Below are positions 10,321 to 19,688 of a DNA stretch of 37,717 nucleotides, piece by piece. How positions within the stretch are numbered: position 1 is the first letter of the stretch; each line of letters starts with the position of its first letter. A program made the translations under genes and the position numbers. The notes beneath the pieces were generated by a model, which was not told the DNA's origin, made no database searches, and saw nothing but the letters and a program-made list of their open reading frames with translations. This DNA is from Hyphomicrobiales bacterium (lineage in GTDB: Bacteria > Pseudomonadota > Alphaproteobacteria > Rhizobiales > NORP267): positions 64,113 to 101,829 of the forward strand of contig JAUYJB010000034.1 in the NCBI GenBank assembly GCA_030688605.1. The letters are read 5' to 3'.

Positions 10321-10338
10321 CGGGCGCCACGGCGCCCG
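10321..10338 (+). promoter_or_regulatory. Perfect GC-rich inverted repeat upstream of maeB
   Basis: The sequence CGGGCGCC-AC-GGCGCCCG is a perfect 8-bp inverted repeat with a 2-bp centre. It lies 28 bp before the maeB ATG and just upstream of a good ribosome-binding site (GAGAGG, 10355-10360). It could be an operator in the maeB leader or an RNA hairpin that tunes expression. No T-run follows, so it is not a standard terminator. The repeat is seen directly; function is not known. Confidence 0.4.
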
Positions 10339-10365
10339 CAGCACGGGTTATCACGAGAGGCAATC

Positions 10366-12648
<2,283 letters not shown>

Positions 12649-12728
12649 GGCTCCGGTTCGGAGGCGATCCGCCCGTTTCGCGGCAGGCGCGCAGGGGAAG
12701 GCCCCAGGGGCGACACGAGGAGGACATC

Positions 12729-13739
12729 ATGGGCAAGGGCGGAGGCGTGGCATTTTCGCGCTTCCCATCCCGGCACCGCCGAATAGGCGCGGCGACGGCA
12801 GCGGCGATGCTCGCCGCGGGGCTGGCGCTGGCGCCGGGCACACCCGCGCGCGCCAATGATTCCTCCGCCGAGCTTGCCGCCGGCGGGCTGAGGCTCACCC
12901 ACAATGCCGACATCCGCATCGAGGCGGAAGACCTCCATGTCTCGCGGCGGCAGATCCGCGTCTCCTACGTATTCCGCAACCTCTCCGATCAGCCGCAGAC
13001 GGTGCTTGTCGCCTTTCCTTTGCCGGAAATCGACATGGCCGAGCTCGGCGACGGGGATGTCGGCATAATTTCGGCCGACCCGGTCAATTTCGTCGACTTC
13101 ACGGTCAGCGTCGACGGCGTTTCGGTGCAGCCCGAGGTGGCGGAGCGGGCGAGCCTGTTCGGCCTCGACGTCAGCGACACGCTCAACCGCGCCGGGCTGC
13201 CGCTCAACCCGATGGCCGACGGCGTCTGGCAGCAGATCCTCGCCCTGCCGGAAACAACCCAGAAGGAGCTCGTCGAGGACGGACTGGTCATCGTCGACGG
13301 CGATTATGCCCAGCCGCTGTGGCGCTATGGAGTCGTCTTCTACTGGCGGCAGACCTTCCCGCCGGGCCGGCCGGTGCGCATCGAGCATAGCTATGCGCCG
13401 GTCGCCGGCGCCTCGGTGTGGTACGAGGAGTTCTTCACCGAGCCCGCGCAGGCGCGCCAATTCTGCATCGAGCCGTCCTTCGCCCAGGCGGCGGTGCGGA
13501 AGGCAAGGGCCATGGGCGACACCTATCCGACCATCCACTGGGTTTCCTATATCCTGACCACCGGTGCCAACTGGGCCGGCACCATCGACGACTTCCGGCT
13601 TACCGTCGACAAGGGAACGCCCGAAAGCCTCGTCTCGCTGTGCCGCGACGGGATCAAGAAGACCGGGCCGTCCACGTTCGAGTGGCGGGCGGAAGACTAT
13701 TGGCCCGACCAGGACCTCAAGGTCCTGTTCGTGGAATAG
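12729..13739 (+). CDS. Exported DUF4424-type protein
   Basis: A 336-residue protein with a Sec-type signal peptide. A basic start (RFPSRHRRIG) is followed by a hydrophobic core AATAAAMLAAGLALAP and a likely cleavage site near ARAN-DSSAE (about residue 39). The mature part starts with alternating beta-type sequence (LRLTHNADIRIEAEDLHVS, RQIRVSYVFRNLSDQ) typical of DUF4424 proteins, whose role is unknown. It includes many aromatic residues (WRYGVVFYWRQTFP) and a DUF4424-like C-terminal section (FRLTVDKGTPESLVSLC, WPDQDLKVLF). Two cysteines are present in the mature protein. The ATG at 12729 has the strong ribosome site GAGGAGG nine bases upstream; an earlier in-frame start at 12645 would overlap maeB and spoil the signal peptide. 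It probably shares the maeB transcript, but nothing in the sequence links it to malate metabolism. Confidence 0.8.
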   Translation: MGKGGGVAFSRFPSRHRRIGAATAAAMLAAGLALAPGTPARANDSSAELAAGGLRLTHNADIRIEAEDLHVSRRQIRVSYVFRNLSDQPQTVLVAFPLPEIDMAELGDGDVGIISADPVNFVDFTVSVDGVSVQPEVAERASLFGLDVSDTLNRAGLPLNPMADGVWQQILALPETTQKELVEDGLVIVDGDYAQPLWRYGVVFYWRQTFPPGRPVRIEHSYAPVAGASVWYEEFFTEPAQARQFCIEPSFAQAAVRKARAMGDTYPTIHWVSYILTTGANWAGTIDDFRLTVDKGTPESLVSLCRDGIKKTGPSTFEWRAEDYWPDQDLKVLFVE

Positions 13740-13944
13740 GGCGATATCCGTATCCGGGGGCTCGGGCGCCGGCGAGGCTCCGTTGCCTTCCCTGGTCATC
13801 GCGGGCCTTGACAAGACTGCCCTCGGAATCGGCAAAACTTGTTCTCGGGCTCGCGAAGCAAGACCCGGGGGGCAATCCATGCGGCGCTGGCACACCCCCA
13901 CCCAGGTTCGGGTAAGCTCGTGCTTCGCACTCGCCAACCCTTCG

Positions 13945-14146
13945 CATCCCTCCCCCGTCAAGGGGTTATCGTATGCACACATCTCAAGTGAGCCCCCCAA
14001 GCCATTTCGAAAAAGCGAGTCTTTCCAACAAATGCGAAGGCACCGGATACTGACCGTTTCTCCTAAGGTAGGGCAGATAAGTTATTGGAATCATTGAGGT
14101 CAAAAGATGTGTGAATCCGATAGCCCGTCAAGGGGGAGGGGGATGG
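13945..14146. repeat. Long imperfect inverted repeat, about 40-bp arms, MITE-like layout
   Basis: The left arm (13945-13987) reads CATCCCTCCCCC, then a 5-bp loop and GGGG, then TTATCGTATGCACACATCT. The right arm (14102-14146), read on the other strand, gives CATCCCCCTCCCCC, the same kind of loop, GGGC, then TATCGGATTCACACATCT. The arms therefore match over about 40 bp with a few mismatches and enclose about 115 bp. Inside each arm is a small C-run/G-run hairpin with the loop in opposite orientation (GTCAA against TTGAC). The structure could be a non-autonomous palindromic element or a long RNA hairpin. No target-site duplication was recognised. Confidence 0.6.
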
Positions 14147-14214
14147 TTTCTTTGGCCGCATCCTTCGAGACGCGGCTCGTTTGGTCCCTGTCGTGGCTTC
14201 GCCCCACGCACGCT

Positions 14215-14304
14215 CGTCACCCCGGCGAAGGCCGGGGTCCAGTAGCAGCGTCGGCAAGGGACTGCCGCCCTTTTCCTGGATTCCGGTATGCGCCGGAAAG
14301 ACGG
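14215..14304. repeat. Two REP-like hairpins
   Basis: The first hairpin is CCCCGGC-GAAG-GCCGGGG (14220-14237) in the frame GTCACC...GGTCCAG. The second is TTCCGG-TATGCG-CCGGAA (14281-14298), preceded by CCTGGA and followed by AGACGG. Both match the style of short palindromes found scattered between genes in Hyphomicrobiales (from memory: GTCAT-type ends, CCAG/CTGG flanks). The two are in opposite orientation, as in REP pairs. Confidence 0.6.
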
Positions 14305-14465
14305 ATTGGGCAGCGACCCTGCCACACGACCACACTGTCAAAGAGCAAACGAAAGCCGCCCCTGAACCAAGGGCAAGCTTCGCCGTTGCCGCGATCCAAT
14401 CAGACTCGGGTTTTGCCATTTCTTCTTCCTGGTCGCGCCCTACCGGCGCTCCCTGCCTCTTGTTG

Positions 14466-14570
14466 TCATCCCGGCCGCAGCGAAGCGGAGAGCCGGGACC
14501 CAGTAACCCCCAGCGTCAATGACTGAACTCCGAGGCTACTGGGTCACCCGGTCAAGCCGGGGCATGACGA
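14466..14570. repeat. Facing pair of REP-like palindromes
   Basis: One copy (14466-14506) runs GTCATCCCGGCC...GCCGGGACCCAGTA. The second (14537-14570) runs TACTGGGTCACCCGG-TCAAG-CCGGGGCATGAC. Read on the opposite strand, the second reproduces the ends of the first (GTCAT...CCCAGTA), so they form an inverted pair about 30 bp apart. Such pairs lie at transcript ends and can protect mRNA or slow exonucleases. The function here is inferred from position only. Confidence 0.65.
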
Positions 14571-14609
14571 ATGAGGGTTGTTTAAGGCCATGCCACCCAC
14601 CAAAGCGTC

Positions 14610-14629
14610 GTCCCCGAGCAGTCGGGGAC
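14610..14629. terminator. Perfect 8-bp hairpin downstream of sdhB, possible transcript end or REP-like element
   Basis: GTCCCCGA-GCAG-TCGGGGAC is a perfect 8-bp stem with a 4-base loop, about 120 bp beyond the sdhB stop on the sdh side. It has no T-run, so it is not a textbook rho-independent terminator. It may stabilise the 3' end of the sdh message or simply be another dispersed palindrome. Confidence 0.4.
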
Positions 14630-14751
14630 CCATTGGCATCGCCTCTTGCTTAGTCCTGAGAGAATGATCGACCGAGTCCGCCCCAACCAAGGCCAATGGG
14701 TTGCCGATGTCTCGGGAAGGACGGGTTGAGGCAAGGCGGGCGACGGATCGG

Positions 14752-15531
14752 CTAGACCGAGCGTTGGAGCATCATCTTCTTGATTTCGGCGATGGCGAGG
14801 GCCGGGTTGAGGCCCTTGGGGCAGGCCTGGGCGCAATTGAGGATGGTGTGGCAGCGATACAGCCGGAACGGGTCGTCGAGCTGGTCGAGGCGCTCGCCGG
14901 TGGCCTCGTCGCGGCTGTCGATCAGCCAGCGATAGGCCTGCAGCAGGATCGCCGGGCCGAGATAGCGGTCGCCGTTCCACCAGTAGCTCGGACACGAGGT
15001 CGAGCAGCAGGCGCACAGGATGCACTCGTACAGCCCGTCGAGCTTCTCGCGGTCGGCGCGCGCCTGCGGCCACTCCCGCTCCGGCTCCGGCGTCGTGGTC
15101 TTGAGCCACGGCTCGATGTCGCGGTACTGGGCGTAGAAGCCGCTCAAATCCGGCACCAGGTCCTTGACCACGGCCATGTGCGGCAGGGGATAGATCTTCA
15201 CCGGCCCCTTGATGTCGCCGAACTCGCGGGTGCAGGCCAGCGTGTTGAGGCCGTCGATGTTCATGGCGCAGGAGCCGCAGATGCCCTCGCGGCAGGAGCG
15301 GCGGAAGGTGAGCGTCGGGTCGACCTTGTTCTTGATCCAGATGATGGCGTCGAGAACCATCGGCCCGCAATCCTCGGTGTCGACAAAGTAGGTGTCGAGC
15401 CGGGGATTGCCGCCTTGATCGGGATCCCAGCGATAGATGCGGAACTCGCGCAGCCTGCCCGCGCCTTCCGGCTTCGGCCAGACCTTGCCCTTCTTGACCC
15501 TGGAGTTCTTGGGAAGCGTGAACTGGACCAT
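14752..15531 (-). CDS. sdhB: Succinate dehydrogenase iron-sulfur subunit
   Basis: A 259-residue electron-transfer subunit of complex II, linking SdhA flavin to quinone at the inner membrane. The [2Fe-2S] ligands lie in [20 protein letters not shown] followed by AC. The [4Fe-4S] and [3Fe-4S] ligands lie in [16 protein letters not shown] and [17 protein letters not shown]. The Trp of the quinone site follows the second cluster motif ([13 protein letters not shown]). Length and motifs are normal for alphaproteobacteria. It is the last gene of the sdh operon but is separated from sdhA by two extra genes, the nearer of which (FkbM-type) ends 17 bp upstream. Confidence 0.97.
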   Translation of the reverse strand: MVQFTLPKNSRVKKGKVWPKPEGAGRLREFRIYRWDPDQGGNPRLDTYFVDTEDCGPMVLDAIIWIKNKVDPTLTFRRSCREGICGSCAMNIDGLNTLACTREFGDIKGPVKIYPLPHMAVVKDLVPDLSGFYAQYRDIEPWLKTTTPEPEREWPQARADREKLDGLYECILCACCSTSCPSYWWNGDRYLGPAILLQAYRWLIDSRDEATGERLDQLDDPFRLYRCHTILNCAQACPKGLNPALAIAEIKKMMLQRSV

Positions 15532-15548
15532 TCTTCAATCCCGTATCG

Positions 15549-16475
15549 TCAGAGCGACCGGGCGCCGGCCGGCGCCCGCGTCAAACCCGTGTTGCCGCGG
15601 GTGCGGAAGTTCTGCGTATAGCCGCGCGCCTCGCATTCGCCGATGCAATCGAAGTCCCAACGATCGCGGCTGAGGTGCTCGACGACCAGAGCCTCCGGCC
15701 ACAGCCGTTCCGGCGCCTCGCGGAAGAACGGTCCGAGGACGCGGTCCTCATAGCCTTCGACATCGATCTTGACGGCGCGAATCGCATCAAGCCGCTCATC
15801 CTCGATCAGGAGCCGGAGCGTGGTCATGGCGACGGCGATCGCGTCTTCGATGCAGGCCGTTGCGATCGCGCTCGCGCCGAGATCGTCGGCGTCGGGCCGC
15901 AAATAAGCCCTGCCCGCTCCGTCCCCGAGGGCGACTTCGACGGCGCGAATGTCGATACCGCGCCGGGCCCCGTCGAGGCCGCGGAAATTATACGCCATGC
16001 GGCGGAACAAGGACGGGTGCGGCTCGATCGAAACGATGGTCGTGCCGGCGGCCGCCTCGCCGGCGAGGAACAGGCTGAACAGCCCGACATTGGCGCCGAT
16101 GTCGACGAAGACCCCGGGCGCTTCACGGAACAGATCCGCAAGGAAGGCGAATTCCCGCCGGTTGAAGCGATCCGGCCTGAACAGCGCCTTACGTTCACTG
16201 ACATTGCCGGCCGGATAAAGCCTGAGCGGCGCGCCCCAGCGCTCGACATCGACCGGATCTGCATGAAGCCGCTGGAACAGGGCACCGGCGAATTTGCGCA
16301 TGCGCCCGCGCCCAAGCGGCGTGTGGCGGGTGCACCAGAGCAGCAGCCGGGCGGCGCCCACCGGCGCGTAATAGCCGAAGGACGACTCATCGTCGACGTC
16401 CGCCGCGGCAGCGGGAAGCCTTGCCGCGGCACCTTCCCGGCGGTTCGATATGTAGCTGTCGGATATAGCGGCCAC
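15549..16475 (-). CDS. FkbM-family SAM-dependent methyltransferase inside the sdh operon
   Basis: A 308-residue protein. After a variable N-terminal 115 residues (ending RPDRFNRREFAFLADLF) comes the SAM-binding motif FVDIGANVGLFSLFLAG. SIEPHPSLFRRMAYNFRGL is motif II. The C-terminal hallmark is AVKIDVEGYEDRVLGPFF, followed by LVVEHLS. Family members methylate hydroxyl groups of sugars, polyketides or lipids; the substrate here cannot be read. No membrane segment or signal peptide is visible, so it should be cytoplasmic. It begins 31 bp after the small exported protein and ends 17 bp before sdhB, so it must be co-transcribed with succinate dehydrogenase. The Arg-rich C-terminus (APAGARSL) looks unconserved. 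Confidence 0.88.
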   Translation of the reverse strand: MAAISDSYISNRREGAAARLPAAAADVDDESSFGYYAPVGAARLLLWCTRHTPLGRGRMRKFAGALFQRLHADPVDVERWGAPLRLYPAGNVSERKALFRPDRFNRREFAFLADLFREAPGVFVDIGANVGLFSLFLAGEAAAGTTIVSIEPHPSLFRRMAYNFRGLDGARRGIDIRAVEVALGDGAGRAYLRPDADDLGASAIATACIEDAIAVAMTTLRLLIEDERLDAIRAVKIDVEGYEDRVLGPFFREAPERLWPEALVVEHLSRDRWDFDCIGECEARGYTQNFRTRGNTGLTRAPAGARSL

Positions 16476-16506
16476 CGAAGTTCCCCGACCCGTCGACCCA
16501 CTGCGG

Positions 16507-16827
16507 CTACCGGCCGGCGCAGCGCGAGGGCGCCGTCGTCATGAAATTGGCCGCCTGCATCATCTCGTCCATGGTCATCGCGCCCTGGATGCGGGCGATC
16601 TCGGCCTGGTTCTTGGTCACCTGGGCGGCGACGAAGGCCTGCTGGGTGTCGTTGAGCTCGACCGCCGCGGTGTTGGAAATGCACTTGCAGCCGCTGGCGG
16701 AAAAGCCAAGCTGCGGCCCGCATTCTCGCTCCAGCGTATCGAGATGCTCCTGGGTCGCGAGCGCCGGGGCGGCAAGACCGGCACAGGCGATCAGGATCGC
16801 CGAAACCCTGCAAAATCGCCGGGTCAT
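16507..16827 (-). CDS. Small exported cysteine-containing protein in the sdh operon
   Basis: A 106-residue protein of unknown function. A signal peptide is clear: basic MTRRFCR, hydrophobic VSAILIACAGLAAPALA, cleavage before TQEH (about residue 25). The mature part of about 80 residues has Cys in ERECGPQLGFSASGCKCISN (three cysteines, including a CxC) and one near the C-terminus (PSRCAGR). That pattern suits one or two disulfides or a metal site in the periplasm. The rest is helical (NDTQQAFVAAQVTKNQAEIA, MTMDEMMQAA). The start is fixed by GGGAGGAAG upstream of the ATG. It lies 54 bp after sdhA and 31 bp before the FkbM gene. I do not recognise the family; a role in SDH assembly would be speculation. 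Confidence 0.8.
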   Translation of the reverse strand: MTRRFCRVSAILIACAGLAAPALATQEHLDTLERECGPQLGFSASGCKCISNTAAVELNDTQQAFVAAQVTKNQAEIARIQGAMTMDEMMQAANFMTTAPSRCAGR

Positions 16828-16881
16828 TTTGTTCTTCCTCCCAAAAACGTTTGCCTGAAAAATCCCATCTTCCGTTCCCCG

Positions 16882-18729
16882 CTAATAAACCCGCGCCCGC
16901 GGCTCGATATAGTCGACGTCGTTGGAAAGGGTGAAGGCGTGCACCGGCCGGTCGTCGAGGCGCACGGCGCGCTTGTCGGTGTCGGCGAAGGTGAGCGTGT
17001 GCTTCATCCAGTTCTCGTCGTCGCGGTCGGGGAAATCCTCGCGCGCATGGGCGCCGCGGCTTTCGGTGCGATGCGCCGCGCCCTCCATGGAGACAACGGC
17101 CTGGGCAATCAGATTGTCGTATTCCAGCGTCTCGATGAGGTCGGAGTTCCAGATCAGCGAGCGGTCTGTGACCTTGATGTCGGCGGTCGCCGCCCACACG
17201 TCGTGGATCAGCTTCAACCCCTCCTCCAGCACCTCGCCGGTGCGGAACACGGCGCAGTTCGACTGCATGGTCTTTTGCATCCTCAGCCGCAGCTCAGCGG
17301 TCGGCGTGTCGCCGTCGGCATGGCGGAACCGGTCGAGGCGGGCAACCGCAAGATCGCCGGCATCCGCCGGCAGCTCGGCGTGCGGGCTGCCTGCCTCCAC
17401 CGTCTCGATGCAGCGCTGGGCGGCGGCGCGGCCGAAGACGACGAGGTCGGTGAGCGAGTTGGAGCCGAGGCGGTTGGCGCCGTGCACGGAGACGCTGGCC
17501 GCCTCGCCGATGGCCATGAGGCCCGGCACCACACGGTCGGCGTCGCCGCCGACCTTGGTCAGCGCCTCGCCCCAATAGCTGGTCGGGATGCCCCCCATAT
17601 TGTAATGCGCCGTCGGCAGCACCGGGATCGGCTCGCGGGTGACGTCGACGCCGGCGAAGATCTTCGCCGATTCCGATATGCCCGGCAGCCGCTCGGCCAC
17701 GATCGCCGGGTCGAGATGCTCAAGGTGAAGATGGATGTAGTCCTTGTCGCGGCCGACGCCGCGGCCCTCGCGGATCTCGATCGTCATGGCGCGGGAAACG
17801 ACGTCGCGGGAGGCGAGATCCTTGGCCGAGGGCGCATAGCGCTCCATGAAGCGCTCGCCTTCCGAATTGGTCAGATAGCCGCCCTCGCCGCGCACCCCCT
17901 CGGTGATCAGGCAGCCGGCGCCGTAGATGCCGGTGGGGTGGAACTGGATGAACTCCATGTCCTGCAGCGGCAGGCCGGCGCGCAGAACCATCGCGTTGCC
18001 GTCGCCGGTGCAGATATGCGCCGAGGTGCACGAGAAATAGGCGCGGCCATAGCCGCCGGTGGCGAGGATCACCTTGTGGGCGCGGAAGCGGTGCAGCGAG
18101 CCGTCGTCCATGTTGAGCGCCACCAGGCCGCGGCAGGCGCCGTCTTCGTCCATGATCAGGTCGATGGCGAAATATTCGACGAAGAACTCGGCGCCGTGGA
18201 GCAGGCTCTGCCCGTAGAGCGTGTGCAGGATGGCGTGGCCGGTGCGGTCGGCCGCGGCACAGGTGCGCTGCGCCGTCCCCTTGCCGAAATGGGTGGTCAT
18301 GCCACCGAAGGGGCGCTGATAGATGCGCCCGTCCTCGGTGCGCGAGAAGGGCACGCCGAAATGTTCGAGCTCGTAGACGGCAGACGCCGCGTTGCGGCAC
18401 AGATATTCGATGGCGTCCTGGTCGCCGAGCCAATCGGAGCCCTTGACGGTGTCGAACATGTGCCATCTCCAGTCGTCCTCGCCCATATTGCCGAGGGCAG
18501 CCGAAATGCCGCCCTGGGCGGCGAAGGTGTGGCTGCGGGTGGGGAACACCTTGGTGATGCACGCGGTCCTCAGGCCGGCCTGGCTGGTGCCTAGTGTCGC
18601 CCTGAGCCCGGCGCCGCCGGCGCCGACCACGACGACGTCGAAACTATGGTCAATCAACGGATAGGCCTGGCCGCCCAGTTTCGGCGCAGCCGCGCCGGAA
18701 GCGCGCGTCCCGCTGCCATTGGCTCCCAT
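16882..18729 (-). CDS. sdhA: Succinate dehydrogenase flavoprotein subunit
   Basis: A 615-residue catalytic subunit of complex II that oxidises succinate to fumarate. The FAD dinucleotide-binding motif is [17 protein letters not shown] near residue 31. The covalent FAD histidine lies in [17 protein letters not shown]. The active-site segment [20 protein letters not shown] follows, and [20 protein letters not shown] is in the C-terminal half. The ribosome site GGAGG is embedded in the end of sdhD, whose stop is only 5 bp upstream. The first 20 residues are Gly/Ala-rich and variable. Confidence 0.98.
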   Translation of the reverse strand: MGANGSGTRASGAAAPKLGGQAYPLIDHSFDVVVVGAGGAGLRATLGTSQAGLRTACITKVFPTRSHTFAAQGGISAALGNMGEDDWRWHMFDTVKGSDWLGDQDAIEYLCRNAASAVYELEHFGVPFSRTEDGRIYQRPFGGMTTHFGKGTAQRTCAAADRTGHAILHTLYGQSLLHGAEFFVEYFAIDLIMDEDGACRGLVALNMDDGSLHRFRAHKVILATGGYGRAYFSCTSAHICTGDGNAMVLRAGLPLQDMEFIQFHPTGIYGAGCLITEGVRGEGGYLTNSEGERFMERYAPSAKDLASRDVVSRAMTIEIREGRGVGRDKDYIHLHLEHLDPAIVAERLPGISESAKIFAGVDVTREPIPVLPTAHYNMGGIPTSYWGEALTKVGGDADRVVPGLMAIGEAASVSVHGANRLGSNSLTDLVVFGRAAAQRCIETVEAGSPHAELPADAGDLAVARLDRFRHADGDTPTAELRLRMQKTMQSNCAVFRTGEVLEEGLKLIHDVWAATADIKVTDRSLIWNSDLIETLEYDNLIAQAVVSMEGAAHRTESRGAHAREDFPDRDDENWMKHTLTFADTDKRAVRLDDRPVHAFTLSNDVDYIEPRARVY

Positions 18730-18734
18730 GTGGG

Positions 18735-19115
18735 TTAGCCTCCAATACTCAGCTTGAGAATGGCGAAGACGCCGATCAGCGAGATCGCGATACAGAAGAA
18801 ATTGTTGGCGATGAGCGCCGTGATCCGCTGGGCCTCGCCGAACACATAGTCGTCGATGATCACCTCCATGCCGATCTGCATGTGATAGGCAAAGGCGATG
18901 ACGGTGGCGATGAGGGGGACGGCAACAAACGGCGAGCCGAGGCGGGCGACGACGACCTCATAGGGTTCGCCGACCAGTGACAGGGAGAGGACGATCAGGA
19001 ACACGCTCAGCACCAGGCTGGCCAGGGAGGTCAGGCGCTGGCGCCAGAAATGCTCGGTGCCGTGATTGGCGGGACCGAGGCCCCGCACGCGGGAAAGCGG
19101 CGTGCGCATGGTCAT
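18735..19115 (-). CDS. sdhD: Succinate dehydrogenase membrane anchor subunit
   Basis: A 126-residue membrane anchor with three hydrophobic segments ([59 protein letters not shown]). The heme-ligand histidine lies in [16 protein letters not shown], the SdhD signature with the Asp-Asp-Tyr motif. It has GGGGAGG upstream of the ATG, within the end of sdhC, whose stop is 4 bp away. It is followed 5 bp later by sdhA. Together with SdhC it holds heme b and the quinone site. Confidence 0.95.
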   Translation of the reverse strand: MTMRTPLSRVRGLGPANHGTEHFWRQRLTSLASLVLSVFLIVLSLSLVGEPYEVVVARLGSPFVAVPLIATVIAFAYHMQIGMEVIIDDYVFGEAQRITALIANNFFCIAISLIGVFAILKLSIGG

Positions 19116-19119
19116 GGCT

Positions 19120-19521
19120 TCAGCCTCCCCGCACCAGATAGGCGATGATCCAGACGATGAGGGTCAGCGACAAGGAGCCGATCAGCGTCAGCCGGGCGAG
19201 AAGCTCGCGCCCGCGCTCGTCGAGGCCCTTGCCGGTGTCCCAGATGAAATGGCGCACCCCGCCAAGACCGTGGTGGATGAGGAGCCAGGTCAGGCCGAGC
19301 AGCACCACCCGGCCGAGGATCGAACCGGCGAGGCCGTTGACGAAATTGAAATAGGCAGGCCCGCTCGCCGCCGAGACCAGCCACCAGAGGCCGAACAGCA
19401 CGCCGAAATAGAGCATCAAGCCGGTGACGCGGTGGAAACCGGACATCAGGAAGGTGAAGATCAGCTTGTAGACCTGCAGATGCGGCGAAAGGGGTCTTCC
19501 GACAGGTATGTTCTGGGCCAT
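19120..19521 (-). CDS. sdhC: Succinate dehydrogenase cytochrome b556 subunit
   Basis: A 133-residue membrane anchor. It has the SdhC opening RPLSPHLQVYKLIFTFLMS, then SGFHRVTGLMLYFGVLFGLW (Ser and His near the quinone site) and the heme-binding helix LLIHHGLGGVRHFIWDTGKG. A last hydrophobic segment (LIGSLSLTLIVWIIAYLV) completes three membrane helices. I take the ATG at 19521 (MAQNIPVG); an upstream Met in frame at 19569 adds non-conserved residues. It is the first gene of the sdh operon, transcribed leftward. Confidence 0.95.
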   Translation of the reverse strand: MAQNIPVGRPLSPHLQVYKLIFTFLMSGFHRVTGLMLYFGVLFGLWWLVSAASGPAYFNFVNGLAGSILGRVVLLGLTWLLIHHGLGGVRHFIWDTGKGLDERGRELLARLTLIGSLSLTLIVWIIAYLVRGG

Positions 19522-19602
19522 TGCTGCCCGCACTCCGCGCTCATATCCGACGGCTTGATGCCGCCCCAAGCGTGCAATGGTTTAGCGCGGTTAGTGCGAT
19601 GC

Positions 19603-19631
19603 AGCAACCGGACAATTGCCGGATTTGTCAA
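19603..19631 (-). promoter_or_regulatory. Possible sdhC promoter (perfect -35, weak -10)
   Basis: A perfect TTGACA is read on the minus strand at 19626-19631, about 105 bp upstream of the sdhC ATG. With a 17-bp spacer the -10 would be GTTGCT (19603-19608), which is a poor match. It is the only strong -35-like element in the gap between the decarboxylase stop and sdhC. The start site is therefore only a suggestion. Confidence 0.35.
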
Positions 19632-19688
19632 CATGTCGCGCCCCTCATGGACGCGATCTGACCCCGGGCGCGCTCTGCCACCGCGCCC

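Larger units (their letters stand above)
13740..14751. other. One-kilobase gene-free region rich in palindromic repeats
   Basis: No open frame here has a recognisable product, a ribosome site and coding character together. The stretch lies between the ends of two convergent transcription units (maeB-DUF4424 rightward, sdhB leftward). It holds several separate inverted repeats described in their own entries: a long imperfect pair of arms (13945-14146), hairpins at 14215-14304, a facing pair at 14466-14570, a perfect hairpin at 14610-14629, and a 10-bp inverted pair ACCCATTGGC (14628-14637) with GCCAATGGGT (14692-14701). I see nothing clear in 13740-13944 and 14305-14465. Confidence 0.75.

Noticed and set aside
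14107..14526. Open frames of 60-139 codons in the repeat region (13940-14530, both strands)
   Set aside because: They run through palindromic repeats, lack ribosome sites and give Arg/Pro/Ser-rich low-complexity products.
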